Positions 47,798 to 56,862 are shown, counted from the stretch's first letter. The stretch is DNA of 64,000 nucleotides from Kordia algicida OT-1 (GCF_000154725.1 NZ_DS544873.1:2379340-2443339); one strand, 5' to 3'. Notes: generated by a model not told the origin, from the sequence alone. Made by a program: numbers and translations.

Positions 47798-49453
47798 ATG
47801 AAAAAAAGCATATTACTTAAGCAACTTTTACTACTTCTCTTTATTACAGCTCCTGCCGTTCTGCTATCGCAAAACATGGAAAAACTGATCGATCAAATTA
47901 TGAACGATCAATATCAAAAAGAAAATTATGGCGCCACCGTTTTAGTCGCAAAAGATGGCAAAGTGCGCTACCGAAAAGCTTTTGGAAAAGCAAATGTAGA
48001 ATTGGACATTAACATGATTCCTGAAAATGTATTCGAAATTGGTTCCATCACAAAACAATTTACCGCAGTTGGTATTTTAATGCTACTAGAAGAAGGAAAA
48101 CTTTCGCTGGACGATGAAATCACAAAGTTTATTCCTGAATATCCGACACAAGGCACTAAAATTACCATTCATCATTTACTAACACACACTTCTGGAATAA
48201 AAAGTTACACGTCAATTCCTTCGTTAAGAGAATTTGCACGAAAAGATTTAAAGGTTACAGAACTCATTGACGCCTTTAAAAACGAGCCAATGGATTTTAA
48301 ACCTGGCGAACAATACCGCTATAACAACTCTGGATACGTTCTTTTGGGTTATATCATTGAAAAGGTAAGCGGAATGACTTACGAAGATTTTATCCAAAAG
48401 CGATTTTTTGACAAATTGGACATGAATACATCTCATTACGGAAGCAAGTCTAAAATCATTAAAAACAGAGCGTATGGTTATCAACAAAGCGAAAATGGTT
48501 ATGCAAATGCAGATTATATCAGCATGACCATTCCGTATGCGGCAGGTTCTATCATGTCTACGGTTGATGATTTATTAAAGTGGAATACCGCAGTTCAAAA
48601 TCACGAATTAATCTCTAAGAAAAGTTTAGAAAAAGCCTTTACAAACTACACACTAAACAACGGCAATAAAATCAATTACGGTTACGGATGGTCGCTTAAC
48701 AGCATCAAAGATGTAGCAACTATTGAGCATGGTGGCGGAATTTTTGGTTTTACCACACAAGGAATTTATGTACCAAGCGAAGATGTATACGTGATTATTT
48801 TGACAAATTGCGATTGTGATTCGCCTACACAAACTGCTAACAAAATTGCCGCTATTGCTATTGGAAAACCATATCCAAAAGCTATGGATGCTATCAAACT
48901 TAGTAAAGAAGAACTCAAAAAATGGGTTGGCGCATACAAATTTGAAGATGGCACAATACGTGTTATCACCTTAAAAGGAAACCAATTATACAGTCAACGA
49001 ACGGACAGTAGCGCTGAATTTAAAATTTTCCCGCTTTCGCAGCATCGTTTTTTCTTCGAAGACAGTTTTTCGGAATTTATTTTTTCTGATGGAAAGCAAA
49101 AAACGGCTATTTTTAAAAGTAATACTTTTGAATCTAAAGGAATTGAAACCGATGCAAAATTGCCCGAACCAAAAAAAGAAGTACAACTTTCTCCTACAAC
49201 ACTCAAAAAATACATTGGAAATTACCAATTAGCACCAAATTTCTTTATTGAAATTACGGTGGACGGAAATCAAATTTTCGCACAAGCTACCGGACAATCC
49301 AAATTTGAAATGTTTGCAGAATCGGAAGATAATTTCTTTCTAAAAGTTGTTCCTGCAAGCGTTACTTTTCAAATTGATGAACGCACAAAAATGCCAAAAA
49401 GCTTGACACTTCATCAAGGCGGCAACAGTACAGTTGGGAAAAAAGTAAAATAG
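47798..49453 (+). CDS. Secreted serine hydrolase (beta-lactamase-like) with C-terminal domain
   Basis: 551 residues. Signal peptide MKKSILLKQLLLLLFITAPA. Beta-lactamase/DD-peptidase fold with SxxK (Ser83, Lys86 in EIGSITKQFTAVGI), YxN (YRYNNSGYVLLGYIIEKVSG) and HGG (IEHGGGIFGF). After about 370 come two beta-rich repeats of a DUF3471-like type (LKKWVGAYKFEDGTIRV and LKKYIGNYQLAPNFFIEI). Likely an esterase or D-aminopeptidase-like enzyme of the periplasm. Confidence 0.92.
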   Translation: MKKSILLKQLLLLLFITAPAVLLSQNMEKLIDQIMNDQYQKENYGATVLVAKDGKVRYRKAFGKANVELDINMIPENVFEIGSITKQFTAVGILMLLEEGKLSLDDEITKFIPEYPTQGTKITIHHLLTHTSGIKSYTSIPSLREFARKDLKVTELIDAFKNEPMDFKPGEQYRYNNSGYVLLGYIIEKVSGMTYEDFIQKRFFDKLDMNTSHYGSKSKIIKNRAYGYQQSENGYANADYISMTIPYAAGSIMSTVDDLLKWNTAVQNHELISKKSLEKAFTNYTLNNGNKINYGYGWSLNSIKDVATIEHGGGIFGFTTQGIYVPSEDVYVIILTNCDCDSPTQTANKIAAIAIGKPYPKAMDAIKLSKEELKKWVGAYKFEDGTIRVITLKGNQLYSQRTDSSAEFKIFPLSQHRFFFEDSFSEFIFSDGKQKTAIFKSNTFESKGIETDAKLPEPKKEVQLSPTTLKKYIGNYQLAPNFFIEITVDGNQIFAQATGQSKFEMFAESEDNFFLKVVPASVTFQIDERTKMPKSLTLHQGGNSTVGKKVK

Positions 49454-49479
49454 TATTAGATCTAGATATCTATAAAGGA

Positions 49480-49606
49480 GACTGTCTAAAAAGTATATTA
49501 AAACGTCATTCTGGACTTGATACAGAATCTCATCATATTGATTTTCAACTGTTATGAGAAACCGAATCAAGTTCGGCTTGACGAAATCTGTACTTTTTAG
49601 ATAGTC
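49480..49606. repeat. Nested palindromic repeat, 127 bp
   Basis: Outer arms GACTGTCTAAAAAGTA (49480-49495) and TACTTTTTAGATAGTC (49591-49606) match at 15 of 16 positions. Inside, CGTCATTCTGGACTTGAT (49504-49521) and ATCAAGTTCGGCTTGACG (49566-49583) form a second, imperfect inverted pair (14/18). The inner words are like a common intergenic repeat. The RNA would fold into one long hairpin between convergent genes and could end transcription both ways. Confidence 0.75.
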
Positions 49607-49636
49607 TTTTATATTTATTAAAATGTATAACTAATT

Positions 49637-50065
49637 TTATTCTGTAAGTACATCTGATGTTACTGTCTTTTTACAGTCAGAACTAAAAGCGCCGCATTTG
49701 GTACATTTTTTTCCATCTTTATCTGGGATACAACCATCATCAGTAGCACAATACGTAGTAGTACATGAAATTCCTGCATATTTTAACATTGTCTCTTTTT
49801 CTACTTTTAATAACGTCGTTGTAATTTCACCATCATGATATAATCTTAAATAATAGCCATCATTAATTTTCATCAGTTTTACAGAATCAATTGATACATT
49901 CGCATCTTTAGAAATAGATAAATTTGTAGAAACTAATTTCACAATTGCGTCTTGCTCTGATTTACTCAACGTTTTTTGTTCAATAGTTAAATCGTCTGAT
50001 GAACAAGAAATTACAAACACGGTAAAAACACATAATATGCTGAGTATAAAATTCTTTTTTTTCAT
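49637..50065 (-). CDS. Small lipoprotein with Cys-rich C-terminus
   Basis: 142 residues, not recognised. Lipobox FVISC (Cys21) followed by SSDD. A central helical/beta part (KSEQDAIVKLVSTN, YYLRLYHDGEITTTLLKVEK) precedes a Cys-rich end with seven Cys: ISCTTTYCATDDGCIPDKDG then KKCTKCGAFSSDC. The Cys spacing could hold disulfides or a metal. A terminator-like palindrome lies downstream at 49480-49606. Confidence 0.8.
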   Translation of the reverse strand: MKKKNFILSILCVFTVFVISCSSDDLTIEQKTLSKSEQDAIVKLVSTNLSISKDANVSIDSVKLMKINDGYYLRLYHDGEITTTLLKVEKETMLKYAGISCTTTYCATDDGCIPDKDGKKCTKCGAFSSDCKKTVTSDVLTE

Positions 50066-50264
50066 GATATGTTGAGGTTTATGCTATTTTATGGTGTAAA
50101 ATTATGTAAAACGAACGTCAATACATTACGGTAAACCGTAGAATTTGAATATTTTTGTAAGAATTAACACTTTTTAGCCATAAGATAATATATAATCAAT
50201 CATAAATCAACTGATATTTAATTATTTAATTTAGTCTTTCTATTTTTACCAAAAAGTAACATTC

Positions 50265-51167
50265 TTGAAACTTCTCGAAACACATATTGTTCCCAAACTT
50301 AATTCTCCCGTGCGAATTCAGGCATATGATGTGTCTAATTTTACAAGTATTGCTACGAAAAGTTCCCTCAAAAAAGCGTTGAAAAAGAAGCGGATTCTCA
50401 TCAATAATAAAATAGCGACAACAGCTACGTTTATTTCTGAAAATGATGTCATTGAAATTTATGCTGAAGAAACAATTGTAAAGAAAATATTCAAGCTTGT
50501 CATTTCTGTAATTTTTGAAGATGATGAAATTGCTATCATCAACAAACCTGCTGGATTTCCTACTAATGGAAATTATTTTAAAACTATTGAAAACGCATTA
50601 CCACACAACCTAAAACCTTCTAATTCTATTGATGCTTTGCCGTTTCCGAAACCTGTACATCGTTTAGACAATCCGACTTCAGGAATTTTGATTATCGCCA
50701 AAACAAAAAGTGCACAAATATCACTATATCAACAATTTGAACAACAGGAAATTTCAAAAACGTATCAGGCAATTGTTATCGGTAAAACAGATAAAGAAGG
50801 TGAAATTACTTCCGCCGTAGCAGAAAAAGAAGCATTGACAAACTACGAAACACTTCAAACTGTTTCTTCATTACAAAACGGACATCTTTCGCTGGTAAAA
50901 TTATTCCCAAAAACAGGAAGAACGCATCAATTACGCATACATTTGGCAAGTATCAATCATCCAATAGTGGGCGATCAATTGTATGGAAAAGCGGAAGAAA
51001 ATTATAAAAAAGGATTGTTTTTATGCGCAACTTCGATTCAGTTGATACATCCAAAAACAAAAGAAAAACTTGTATTTACCATTCATCCGCCAAATAAATA
51101 TAAAAGCTTGTTAGCACGTGAAGAAAAACGATTTTTGAAGTTTAGAATCGATTCGCGCAATTCATAG
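50265..51167 (+). CDS. RluA-family pseudouridine synthase
   Basis: 300 residues if begun at the TTG 50265-50267; no in-frame ATG exists upstream or in the first 100 codons, so TTG is the likely start. S4-like RNA-binding part at about 15-70 (SSLKKALKKKRILINNKIA), catalytic Asp135 in VHRLDNPTSGILIIAKT, and KTGRTHQLRIHLASINHPI. It converts uridine to pseudouridine in rRNA or tRNA; exact site unknown. Confidence 0.92.
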   Translation: MKLLETHIVPKLNSPVRIQAYDVSNFTSIATKSSLKKALKKKRILINNKIATTATFISENDVIEIYAEETIVKKIFKLVISVIFEDDEIAIINKPAGFPTNGNYFKTIENALPHNLKPSNSIDALPFPKPVHRLDNPTSGILIIAKTKSAQISLYQQFEQQEISKTYQAIVIGKTDKEGEITSAVAEKEALTNYETLQTVSSLQNGHLSLVKLFPKTGRTHQLRIHLASINHPIVGDQLYGKAEENYKKGLFLCATSIQLIHPKTKEKLVFTIHPPNKYKSLLAREEKRFLKFRIDSRNS

Positions 51168-51301
51168 ATTTAAAATTCAATCTGAATAGAAAAGAATAAT
51201 CTATCAATAGGTAAATTACTTTGGAAGTTTCACTTATTAATTTTAGTTAAGATTTTAAAAATTTAGAATCCAAGAATTCGGTATTGTAAAAGTTTTTTTA
51301 C
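51168..51301. other. Intergenic, nothing recognised
   Basis: A-T rich spacer between the pseudouridine synthase stop and the inverted-repeat element. Confidence 0.45.
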
Positions 51302-51464
51302 TGAAGTGATTTAAACTTTTCGGGTTTAAGCGAAAATTAGAAGTTTTAAGTACTGTTGAAGGCTTTTTTGAGTTTCATAGCAGCACTACGGAACGAAAAA
51401 AAGACGAAAACAGGGCTGAAAAACAGTAATTTTTTAGCAAATCAAAAAAGTTTAAATCACTTCA
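51302..51464. repeat. 163-bp MITE-like element with perfect 19-bp inverted ends
   Basis: TGAAGTGATTTAAACTTTT at 51302-51320 is the exact reverse complement of 51446-51464. A second inner inverted pair (TACTGTT at about 51351 and AACAGTA at about 51423) and T-run/A-run arms lie within. No ORF. The size and long perfect ends fit a miniature inverted-repeat transposable element; no clear target duplication was seen. It could also be a folded RNA. Confidence 0.72.
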
Positions 51465-51490
51465 CTGAACAAAATCAAAAATAAAGTATC

Positions 51491-52255
51491 TTAAACACGC
51501 TTCTTCTTCAAATATTTCTTCTTCAAATATTTTTTACGGTTTATCTTTCGTTTGAATGCTGTACTGTGTTTAAGTAATAAATTCTGTACTTCGTGAAGTT
51601 CTTTATTTGCTAATTCCGCATAACGTTTGCTAATAATGTGAATCATCAATTTTGATAACCATAAACGTTTTAGATTTTCCATACGCTGATCTAAATTCAT
51701 TGATTCAAACTTCATTCGGTTTAAGTCTATTAAATAAAAATCATAATGCTGATCGCGTTTTACAATCAACGTATTTCCTGGAGAATGATCTAAAAAATTG
51801 ACATCATGTTCATGTAACTGAAAACAGAATTCTGCGAATTGCTCTAAAATTTGCCTACGATTTTCAAACAACGGATCGTGAATTAATGCCCGAAAATCAA
51901 AATCATAGTCAATATGTAAACTCACATAATAACTATCTTTCAAGCCCAAAGCAGAAAAATTTTCCACATATGCAATCGGAAACGGCGTTTTAATCGCGTT
52001 TAACAATAACTTTTCCGCATATTCAAACGAACGTTTTGCTTTAGAAGGTCGTACAAATTTATATATAAAACTATTAAAAGCTTTTGGTACACGAAACGAT
52101 TTTATATTGATCGTTTCATCATCCAAATTAAAAGACTTGATAACGTTTCGCTCTCCTTTTGTCACATACTCACCTTGATTTTGAAAATCATTGATAAAAG
52201 CCAAAACCGCTTCTCTTTTATCTTGATATTTTGGATGAATGTGTACAGTTTGCAT
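51491..52255 (-). CDS. Lipopolysaccharide-kinase-like protein (Kdo/WaaP type)
   Basis: 254 residues, protein-kinase-like fold of the lipopolysaccharide kinase family. Phosphorylates core sugars on the inner leaflet. Lys in KSFRVPKAFNSFIYKFVRPS, catalytic loop NFLDHSPGNTLIVK (Asp, Asn) and DLNRMKF in place of DFG. The tail carries repeated KKYLKK motifs. Divergent from a family 9 glycosyltransferase, consistent with envelope polysaccharide work. Confidence 0.87.
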   Translation of the reverse strand: MQTVHIHPKYQDKREAVLAFINDFQNQGEYVTKGERNVIKSFNLDDETINIKSFRVPKAFNSFIYKFVRPSKAKRSFEYAEKLLLNAIKTPFPIAYVENFSALGLKDSYYVSLHIDYDFDFRALIHDPLFENRRQILEQFAEFCFQLHEHDVNFLDHSPGNTLIVKRDQHYDFYLIDLNRMKFESMNLDQRMENLKRLWLSKLMIHIISKRYAELANKELHEVQNLLLKHSTAFKRKINRKKYLKKKYLKKKRV

Positions 52256-52272
52256 ATTTCGAGGATATTTTC

Positions 52273-52280
52273 CAAAGATA
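52273..52280 (-). promoter_or_regulatory. -7 box (TATCTTTG) for the LPS-kinase-like gene
   Basis: Exact TAnnTTTG on the minus strand, 17 bases before the ATG. Confidence 0.52.
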
Positions 52281-52354
52281 TACTAAATGAAATTTTAATA
52301 AAAGCCGAAAAAATAATATTTTGCACGAATAGCCTGGTTTCACAATTATACTAC

Positions 52355-53419
52355 ATGAAAAAAATATTAATTATACAGAATAAACGTATTGGAGATGTCT
52401 TGATAAGTTCTGTAATTGCAAATAATATTAAAAAAATATTTCCTGAAAGTCGTGTAGATTTTATGGTGTATGATTATACAACAGGCGTTATTGAAAACAA
52501 TCCGAACATTGACGTTATCATTCCGATTAATGAAAAGGAATTAAAGAAGATTCCGAATTTGATAAAGATGATTGGCAAGATTCGAAAAGAGAAATACGAC
52601 ATCATTTTTGATCCGTATTCAAAACTGCAAAGTCGCTTGATTTGTTACTTTTCGAAAGCAAAATATCGCATTGGAAACAAACGAAAGCACAAAAAATTAC
52701 CACTTCACTTCTACTCACATCCAATTAATTTGTTGGATGAAAAAACACAAATTTGCGGAAAAGCGATTGAAGATAGAATCAACTTAATCACAAGTGTTTT
52801 TCCATTGGAAAACCCAGATTTTGAACCAAAAATCACATTAAAAGAAAGCGAAAAATCGTATCCAAAACTTGACAAATACAAACATCCTGTGTTAATGTTG
52901 GGTATTTTAGGAAGCACGCCACAAAAATCGATGCCGTATGAATATATTGCTGAAATTGTAGATTACATTACCTCAAATCATAAAGTACATATTTTGTTCA
53001 ACTATGCGCCGCATCAAAAAGCGGAAGCTGACAAGATTTACGAACTTTGTCAAAACAAAGAAAGTATCATTTTAGACATTTATGAAGATAGTATTCGCGG
53101 TTTTGTACGACTGATGTATGCATGTGATTTAATGGTGGCAAATGAAGGCGGCATTGTTCATATTGCAAAAGCGCTCAACAAACCAACATTTACCATATTT
53201 TCACCGTATGTAAATAAAGATCATTGGGCTAGTTTTGAAGATGGAAAACAACACGAATCCATTCACTTATTAGAGGAAAAACCCGATTTATTTGATACGT
53301 TTACCTTTGAAGAGCGCAAGAAAATTGAGGAAAATCCGCATGATTTATACAAACAACTAACGCCAAAAATGATAATTCCGAAATTGGAAAAATTTTTAGC
53401 TTTACATTTAAAAAACTAA
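52355..53419 (+). CDS. Glycosyltransferase family 9 (heptosyltransferase-like)
   Basis: 354 residues from the ATG at 52355 (MKKILIIQNKRIGDVLISSV). GT-B fold: N-terminal QNKRIGDVLISSVIANNI and YDIIFDPYSKLQSRLICYF; C-terminal LMLGILGSTPQKSMP and LMVANEGGIVHIAKALNKPT, the ADP-heptose-type binding motif. It adds heptose-like sugars to lipopolysaccharide core. A longer reading from 52175 would run through the divergent kinase gene start. One base separates it from the methyltransferase gene. Confidence 0.93.
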   Translation: MKKILIIQNKRIGDVLISSVIANNIKKIFPESRVDFMVYDYTTGVIENNPNIDVIIPINEKELKKIPNLIKMIGKIRKEKYDIIFDPYSKLQSRLICYFSKAKYRIGNKRKHKKLPLHFYSHPINLLDEKTQICGKAIEDRINLITSVFPLENPDFEPKITLKESEKSYPKLDKYKHPVLMLGILGSTPQKSMPYEYIAEIVDYITSNHKVHILFNYAPHQKAEADKIYELCQNKESIILDIYEDSIRGFVRLMYACDLMVANEGGIVHIAKALNKPTFTIFSPYVNKDHWASFEDGKQHESIHLLEEKPDLFDTFTFEERKKIEENPHDLYKQLTPKMIIPKLEKFLALHLKN

Positions 53420-53420
53420 T

Positions 53421-53990
53421 ATGAATCTGATAGATAAATTTCATAATTGGCGCAGAAAGCTTCGTTGGAATAAGCAATACAAAAAAGGTCGTTGGGATAA
53501 TTTACGTAATCCTATTGAAGCAGATCGTTACAATACGATTATCAATTTTATCAAATTACACGCAAATGATCGACCAAGTATTTTAGATTTAGGAGCTGGA
53601 GAAGGTGTATTGAACGAATATATTTCACCTGAATTATTTGAATATTTCTTAGGAATGGACTTTTCTGAAGTTTCCATTCAAAAAGCTAAAGCAAAAAACT
53701 TTCCGAAAGCCGAATTTGTTACTGCAGATATTCACAAATACAAACCAAAACGAAAATTTGACGTTATCATTTTTAACGAAGCGTTTTATTATGTACATGA
53801 ATCTGAAAAGCAAAATGTACTCGACAGAATGTTAGCGCATTTGGAAGACAATGGAATTTTGATTGTCTCCATTTACCGTGAAGGAATTGGTTGTTGGGAA
53901 TATTTTGACAAGCTGAAACAACTCAATTTTACAACTGTAAAAACGGATCACGAGAAAACATATTGGAAGATTGGAGCGTATAAATTATAA
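53421..53990 (+). CDS. Class I SAM-dependent methyltransferase
   Basis: 189 residues. SAM-binding motif I SILDLGAGEGVLNEYIS (about residue 53), FLGMDFSEVSIQKAKAKN, FDVIIFNEAFYYVHES (motif IV). Substrate unknown. It is translationally linked to the glycosyltransferase 9 gene (1-base gap), so it may modify an envelope glycan. Confidence 0.9.
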   Translation: MNLIDKFHNWRRKLRWNKQYKKGRWDNLRNPIEADRYNTIINFIKLHANDRPSILDLGAGEGVLNEYISPELFEYFLGMDFSEVSIQKAKAKNFPKAEFVTADIHKYKPKRKFDVIIFNEAFYYVHESEKQNVLDRMLAHLEDNGILIVSIYREGIGCWEYFDKLKQLNFTTVKTDHEKTYWKIGAYKL

Positions 53991-54122
53991 CTGCAAAATT
54001 TGAAAATGTATCAAGTTAGTTTCAAACAATACTGAATGTCACTTTAGAAACGATTTAACGTTTTATATAAAATCAAATAATCTCAGAAAATCCTTAAATT
54101 GAGCGAAGTGAATCAAAAATAA

Positions 54123-54155
54123 AAAAGGCTCGCCAATTGCTTGACGAACCCTTTT
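54123..54155 (-). terminator. Terminator of the Hsp20 gene
   Basis: AAAAGGCTCGCCAA (54123-54136) and TTGACGAACCCTTTT (54141-54155); on the minus-strand RNA the odd pairs become G-U wobbles, with a T-run after. Confidence 0.78.
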
Positions 54156-54184
54156 CCCATTAACTAACCAATCCTAAATAATTA

Positions 54185-54634
54185 TTATGAAATTTCGATG
54201 GTGCGCTTTGGCTTCACCTTATCTTCTTCCCTTTTTGGCAATCCTACGTATAAGATTCCATTTGTATAAGTTGCGTTGATCGCTTCTTTGTTTATGGTTT
54301 GTGGTAACTTGAACGATCTTTTAAACGACGAAAAACTAAATTCTCTACGTGTATAATTGTCTTTTGTATCTTCTGTAGTTGCTTCTGTTTCAACTTTCTT
54401 TTCTTCAGTACTGATAGTAATCACATCATGGTCTAATGCAATTGTAAAATCTTCTTTTGCTTTTCCTGGTGCAGCAACTTCAAGCATAAATTCGTCTGCT
54501 GTTTCTTTAATATTTACTGCAGGAATATTGGTAGTATTTGCTACTTGATTTGCAATGCCGCCAAACCAATCAGTTGGAAATAATTCGTCAAAAATTGAAG
54601 GTAAGTCTACGTTTTTTCTTTTTACTATGTTCAT
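54185..54634 (-). CDS. Small heat-shock protein Hsp20 (alpha-crystallin)
   Basis: 149 residues. Holdase chaperone, cytoplasmic. Begins MNIVKRKNVDLPSIFDELFP; alpha-crystallin domain at about 40-140 (PAVNIKETADEFMLEVAAPG, RREFSFSSFKRSFKLPQTIN) with the ATYTNGILYVGLPKREE strand and a C-terminal KPKRTIEIS (I-x-I-like anchor). Confidence 0.95.
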   Translation of the reverse strand: MNIVKRKNVDLPSIFDELFPTDWFGGIANQVANTTNIPAVNIKETADEFMLEVAAPGKAKEDFTIALDHDVITISTEEKKVETEATTEDTKDNYTRREFSFSSFKRSFKLPQTINKEAINATYTNGILYVGLPKREEDKVKPKRTIEIS

Positions 54635-54891
54635 CTTATTTGTTTTTTTAATGATTTTTAAATTTTGTGTTTTTTGTTATTCAAATACGATTACTATATG
54701 GCAAAAAGGATTCCAAGCGAAAAAACATGTCGTTTTGACATATTATTATGGCGGAATGATGACAAAATGACGTTTTTGTATAGATTTGTACGACACAGTG
54801 GCGCAAAACGAACAAAACTTGCTGTCGTAAACTTCATTCGTATTGTATAATATGATGAGGTAATAAGAAAGGGCACTTATAGAACTAAAAA
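54635..54891. other. Intergenic, Hsp20 promoter region
   Basis: No ORF judged real. A-T rich; no clear operator. Confidence 0.4.
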
Positions 54892-54928
54892 AAGCATCAA
54901 ACGAAATCCTTGAAATCGTTTGATGCTT
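54892..54928 (-). terminator. Terminator of the 117-aa secreted protein gene
   Basis: Perfect 13-bp stem AAGCATCAAACGA (54892-54904) with TCGTTTGATGCTT (54916-54928), 31 bases after the stop; T-rich on the minus strand. Confidence 0.88.
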
Positions 54929-54959
54929 CTATATTATAAGTCGTTTGAATTATTAAAGG

Positions 54960-55313
54960 TTAATTCGTGCCATCTTTAAATTCCAACTTTACTTTTGCAG
55001 CCAATTTGCTATCAAAGTACATTTCACTTCCTTGACGCAGTGGAATCATCGTCGCAACTCCAGGCTCCAATTCACGTGTTTGAAAAATTTTTCCTTGATA
55101 TTGTACACGAATCGAAAATACGTTTTCGCCAAGGTTTTTAACAAATGCAATACTATTTCCGTCTTTATATGGATTAATTGCTGCATCTTGCCCAGCTCCT
55201 TTTCCTGTCATACACATACTTTGATTAGGTTTTAATTCAAAAACTTTTTTGTCTTTCTGCGCATATGATTGAAGTGCAAAAAGCATGACGAACAGTAAAA
55301 TATATTTTTTCAT
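54960..55313 (-). CDS. Small secreted protein, unknown
   Basis: 117 residues. Signal peptide MKKYILLFVMLFALQSYA. Mature part is predicted all-beta (KVFELKPNQSMCMTGKGAGQ, VFSIRVQYQGKIFQTRELEP), with a single Cys next to GKGAGQD. No family recognised. Monocistronic, with its own terminator. Confidence 0.82.
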   Translation of the reverse strand: MKKYILLFVMLFALQSYAQKDKKVFELKPNQSMCMTGKGAGQDAAINPYKDGNSIAFVKNLGENVFSIRVQYQGKIFQTRELEPGVATMIPLRQGSEMYFDSKLAAKVKLEFKDGTN

Positions 55314-55566
55314 TTGTAGATGATTAAATTATTATTGCATTTATGTGTCTAAGATACAACATATTTGAAATTTTAAAAAAAAGTCAGTTTAGAGTTTGTA
55401 CAACTCCGATGATTTCCTCAAATTTCTCGTTTAATTGTTCTTCTGATTCATAAGACACAAATAAAAAGTCATATTTTCATATTCTAGACATATTTTTTCC
55501 TAAAAAAAATGAAAATTTAACACCATTTTTTCTCATTAAATTAAATACTAATACTTATTTAATCAA
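55314..55566. other. Divergent intergenic region, no gene seen
   Basis: Promoter region of the 117-aa gene (minus) and of the MbnP/MbnH-like cluster (plus). No operator palindrome was obvious. Confidence 0.45.
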
Positions 55567-55574
55567 TATCTTTG
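55567..55574 (+). promoter_or_regulatory. -7 box (TATCTTTG) of the MbnP/MbnH-like cluster
   Basis: Exact TAnnTTTG, 16 bases before the TTG start at 55591, which supports that unusual start. Confidence 0.55.
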
Positions 55575-55590
55575 TAGCACAATTATTGCT

Positions 55591-55983
55591 TTGAAAAGAA
55601 TACTTTCCATAACATTACTTATTCTAATTTCCTTAAAACCGATACTCTATGTGAGTCATGTGGCGTATTTTCAATTGAATATCGATTACATTATCGAAAC
55701 CTATTGCATCAATAAAGATAAACCTCAGTTAGAATGTAATGGAAAATGTCACTTAGCAACGCAACTGGCAGAAATTGATCCAGGCGCAAAAGATTCAAAC
55801 ACTTCAAATAGCATTAATACCAAAGAAATTTTCACATTAGTATTTCTTGTAAAGAATACGGTTAATTTACCTGAAAAATCACAAAATTTTTCACCGAAAA
55901 AGTTAATCAACTCATATCAAAAAAACTATTCTTTTTTAGGAATTTCATCTTGCTTCAAGCCTCCACAAGAATATTTAGTTTAA
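55591..55983 (+). CDS. Small exported Cys-motif protein, first gene of MbnP/MbnH-like cluster
   Basis: 130 residues, beginning at TTG (55591). N-terminal hydrophobic segment (ILSITLLILISLKPILYVSH). Four Cys: ETYCINKDKPQLECNGKCHL (Cys39, 49, 53, with His54) and ISSCFKPPQEY (Cys121). The YCxNKDKPxLxCxGKC stretch looks like a metal- or disulfide-bearing motif. I do not know a named family; I recall similar short proteins near copper-related genes in Bacteroidota, which is weak support. It is 67 bases before the MbnP-like gene. Confidence 0.78.
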   Translation: MKRILSITLLILISLKPILYVSHVAYFQLNIDYIIETYCINKDKPQLECNGKCHLATQLAEIDPGAKDSNTSNSINTKEIFTLVFLVKNTVNLPEKSQNFSPKKLINSYQKNYSFLGISSCFKPPQEYLV

Positions 55984-56050
55984 TTCAGTTTACATCTTAG
56001 GCAATTAAATACTAGCCTTGAATAGTATTTTCTATTAAATTAAATTACAA

Positions 56051-56854
56051 ATGAAATTTATAAAATTAACATTTGCGATCATGCTATCGCTTACCATATT
56101 GTCATGCACTAGTGACGACGATTCAAACACGGAAGACTTAACAGGTCAAACAGGAAACTTAGTTTTAAAATTTGACAACGGAGTTGGCGACCAAGATTTT
56201 ATTTTTGGAACAACTTACAACAAGTCAAACGGAGAATCTTATTCCTTAACGACACTTAAATATTTGATTAGTAATGTACGCTTTACTGATGAAAATGGAA
56301 ACGAATTTATGTTTCCACATGATGACAATGTATTCATTATTGATGAAGCAACAGCAAATAATGCAGGTGAAATTTGGCTTACTTTAAATAATGTTGATGC
56401 AGCAAATTACACCTCAGTTACTTTCGGAATTGGGATTGACCAAGAGCGCTATGCATTGGGCGCAGAAGGACAAGGAGATTTCCTCACAGAAGCCGCTGAT
56501 GCTGGCATGATGTGGTCTTGGGCAACTGGTTTTAGATTTACACGTTTTGATGGTACATATTCTTCTGCAACAATCACAGATGAAGCTTTAAATATTCACA
56601 TGGGAAGTGTAGGAACTTCTCTTGACAATTATAGAGAAGTAACGCTTTCATTACCAAATAATGCGCGCGTAAGACAAACAACAACTCCAGAAGTTCACAT
56701 CAAAGCAGATATTGCAAAAGTGTTTGATAGTGATACTACATCTATCAACTTCGCAGACGGCTACAGTCAAGTACACACAAATACCGAAACGACGACTGTA
56801 ATTGCAAATAACATGAGTACAATTTTCACTGTACACCACGTTCATAATGAATAA
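56051..56854 (+). CDS. MbnP-like copper-binding lipoprotein
   Basis: 267 residues. Lipobox LTILSC (Cys19). It matches the MbnP family: NLVLKFDNGVGDQDF, YSLTTLKYLISNVRF, TSVTFGIGID, GMMWSWATGFRFTRFDG (Trp155, Trp157), EVHIKADIAKVF, and a His-rich end FTVHHVHNE. In methanotroph MbnP/MopE a Trp is oxidised to kynurenine by the partner diheme enzyme and then helps bind Cu(I) with His residues. The partner gene follows here. Which Trp or His is used cannot be told from sequence alone. Confidence 0.9.
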   Translation: MKFIKLTFAIMLSLTILSCTSDDDSNTEDLTGQTGNLVLKFDNGVGDQDFIFGTTYNKSNGESYSLTTLKYLISNVRFTDENGNEFMFPHDDNVFIIDEATANNAGEIWLTLNNVDAANYTSVTFGIGIDQERYALGAEGQGDFLTEAADAGMMWSWATGFRFTRFDGTYSSATITDEALNIHMGSVGTSLDNYREVTLSLPNNARVRQTTTPEVHIKADIAKVFDSDTTSINFADGYSQVHTNTETTTVIANNMSTIFTVHHVHNE

Positions 56855-56862
56855 TTTTTAAT

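Noticed and set aside
48986-49228. Antisense ORFs within the serine hydrolase gene
   Set aside because: Two overlapping frames antisense to a well conserved coding region; no independent support.
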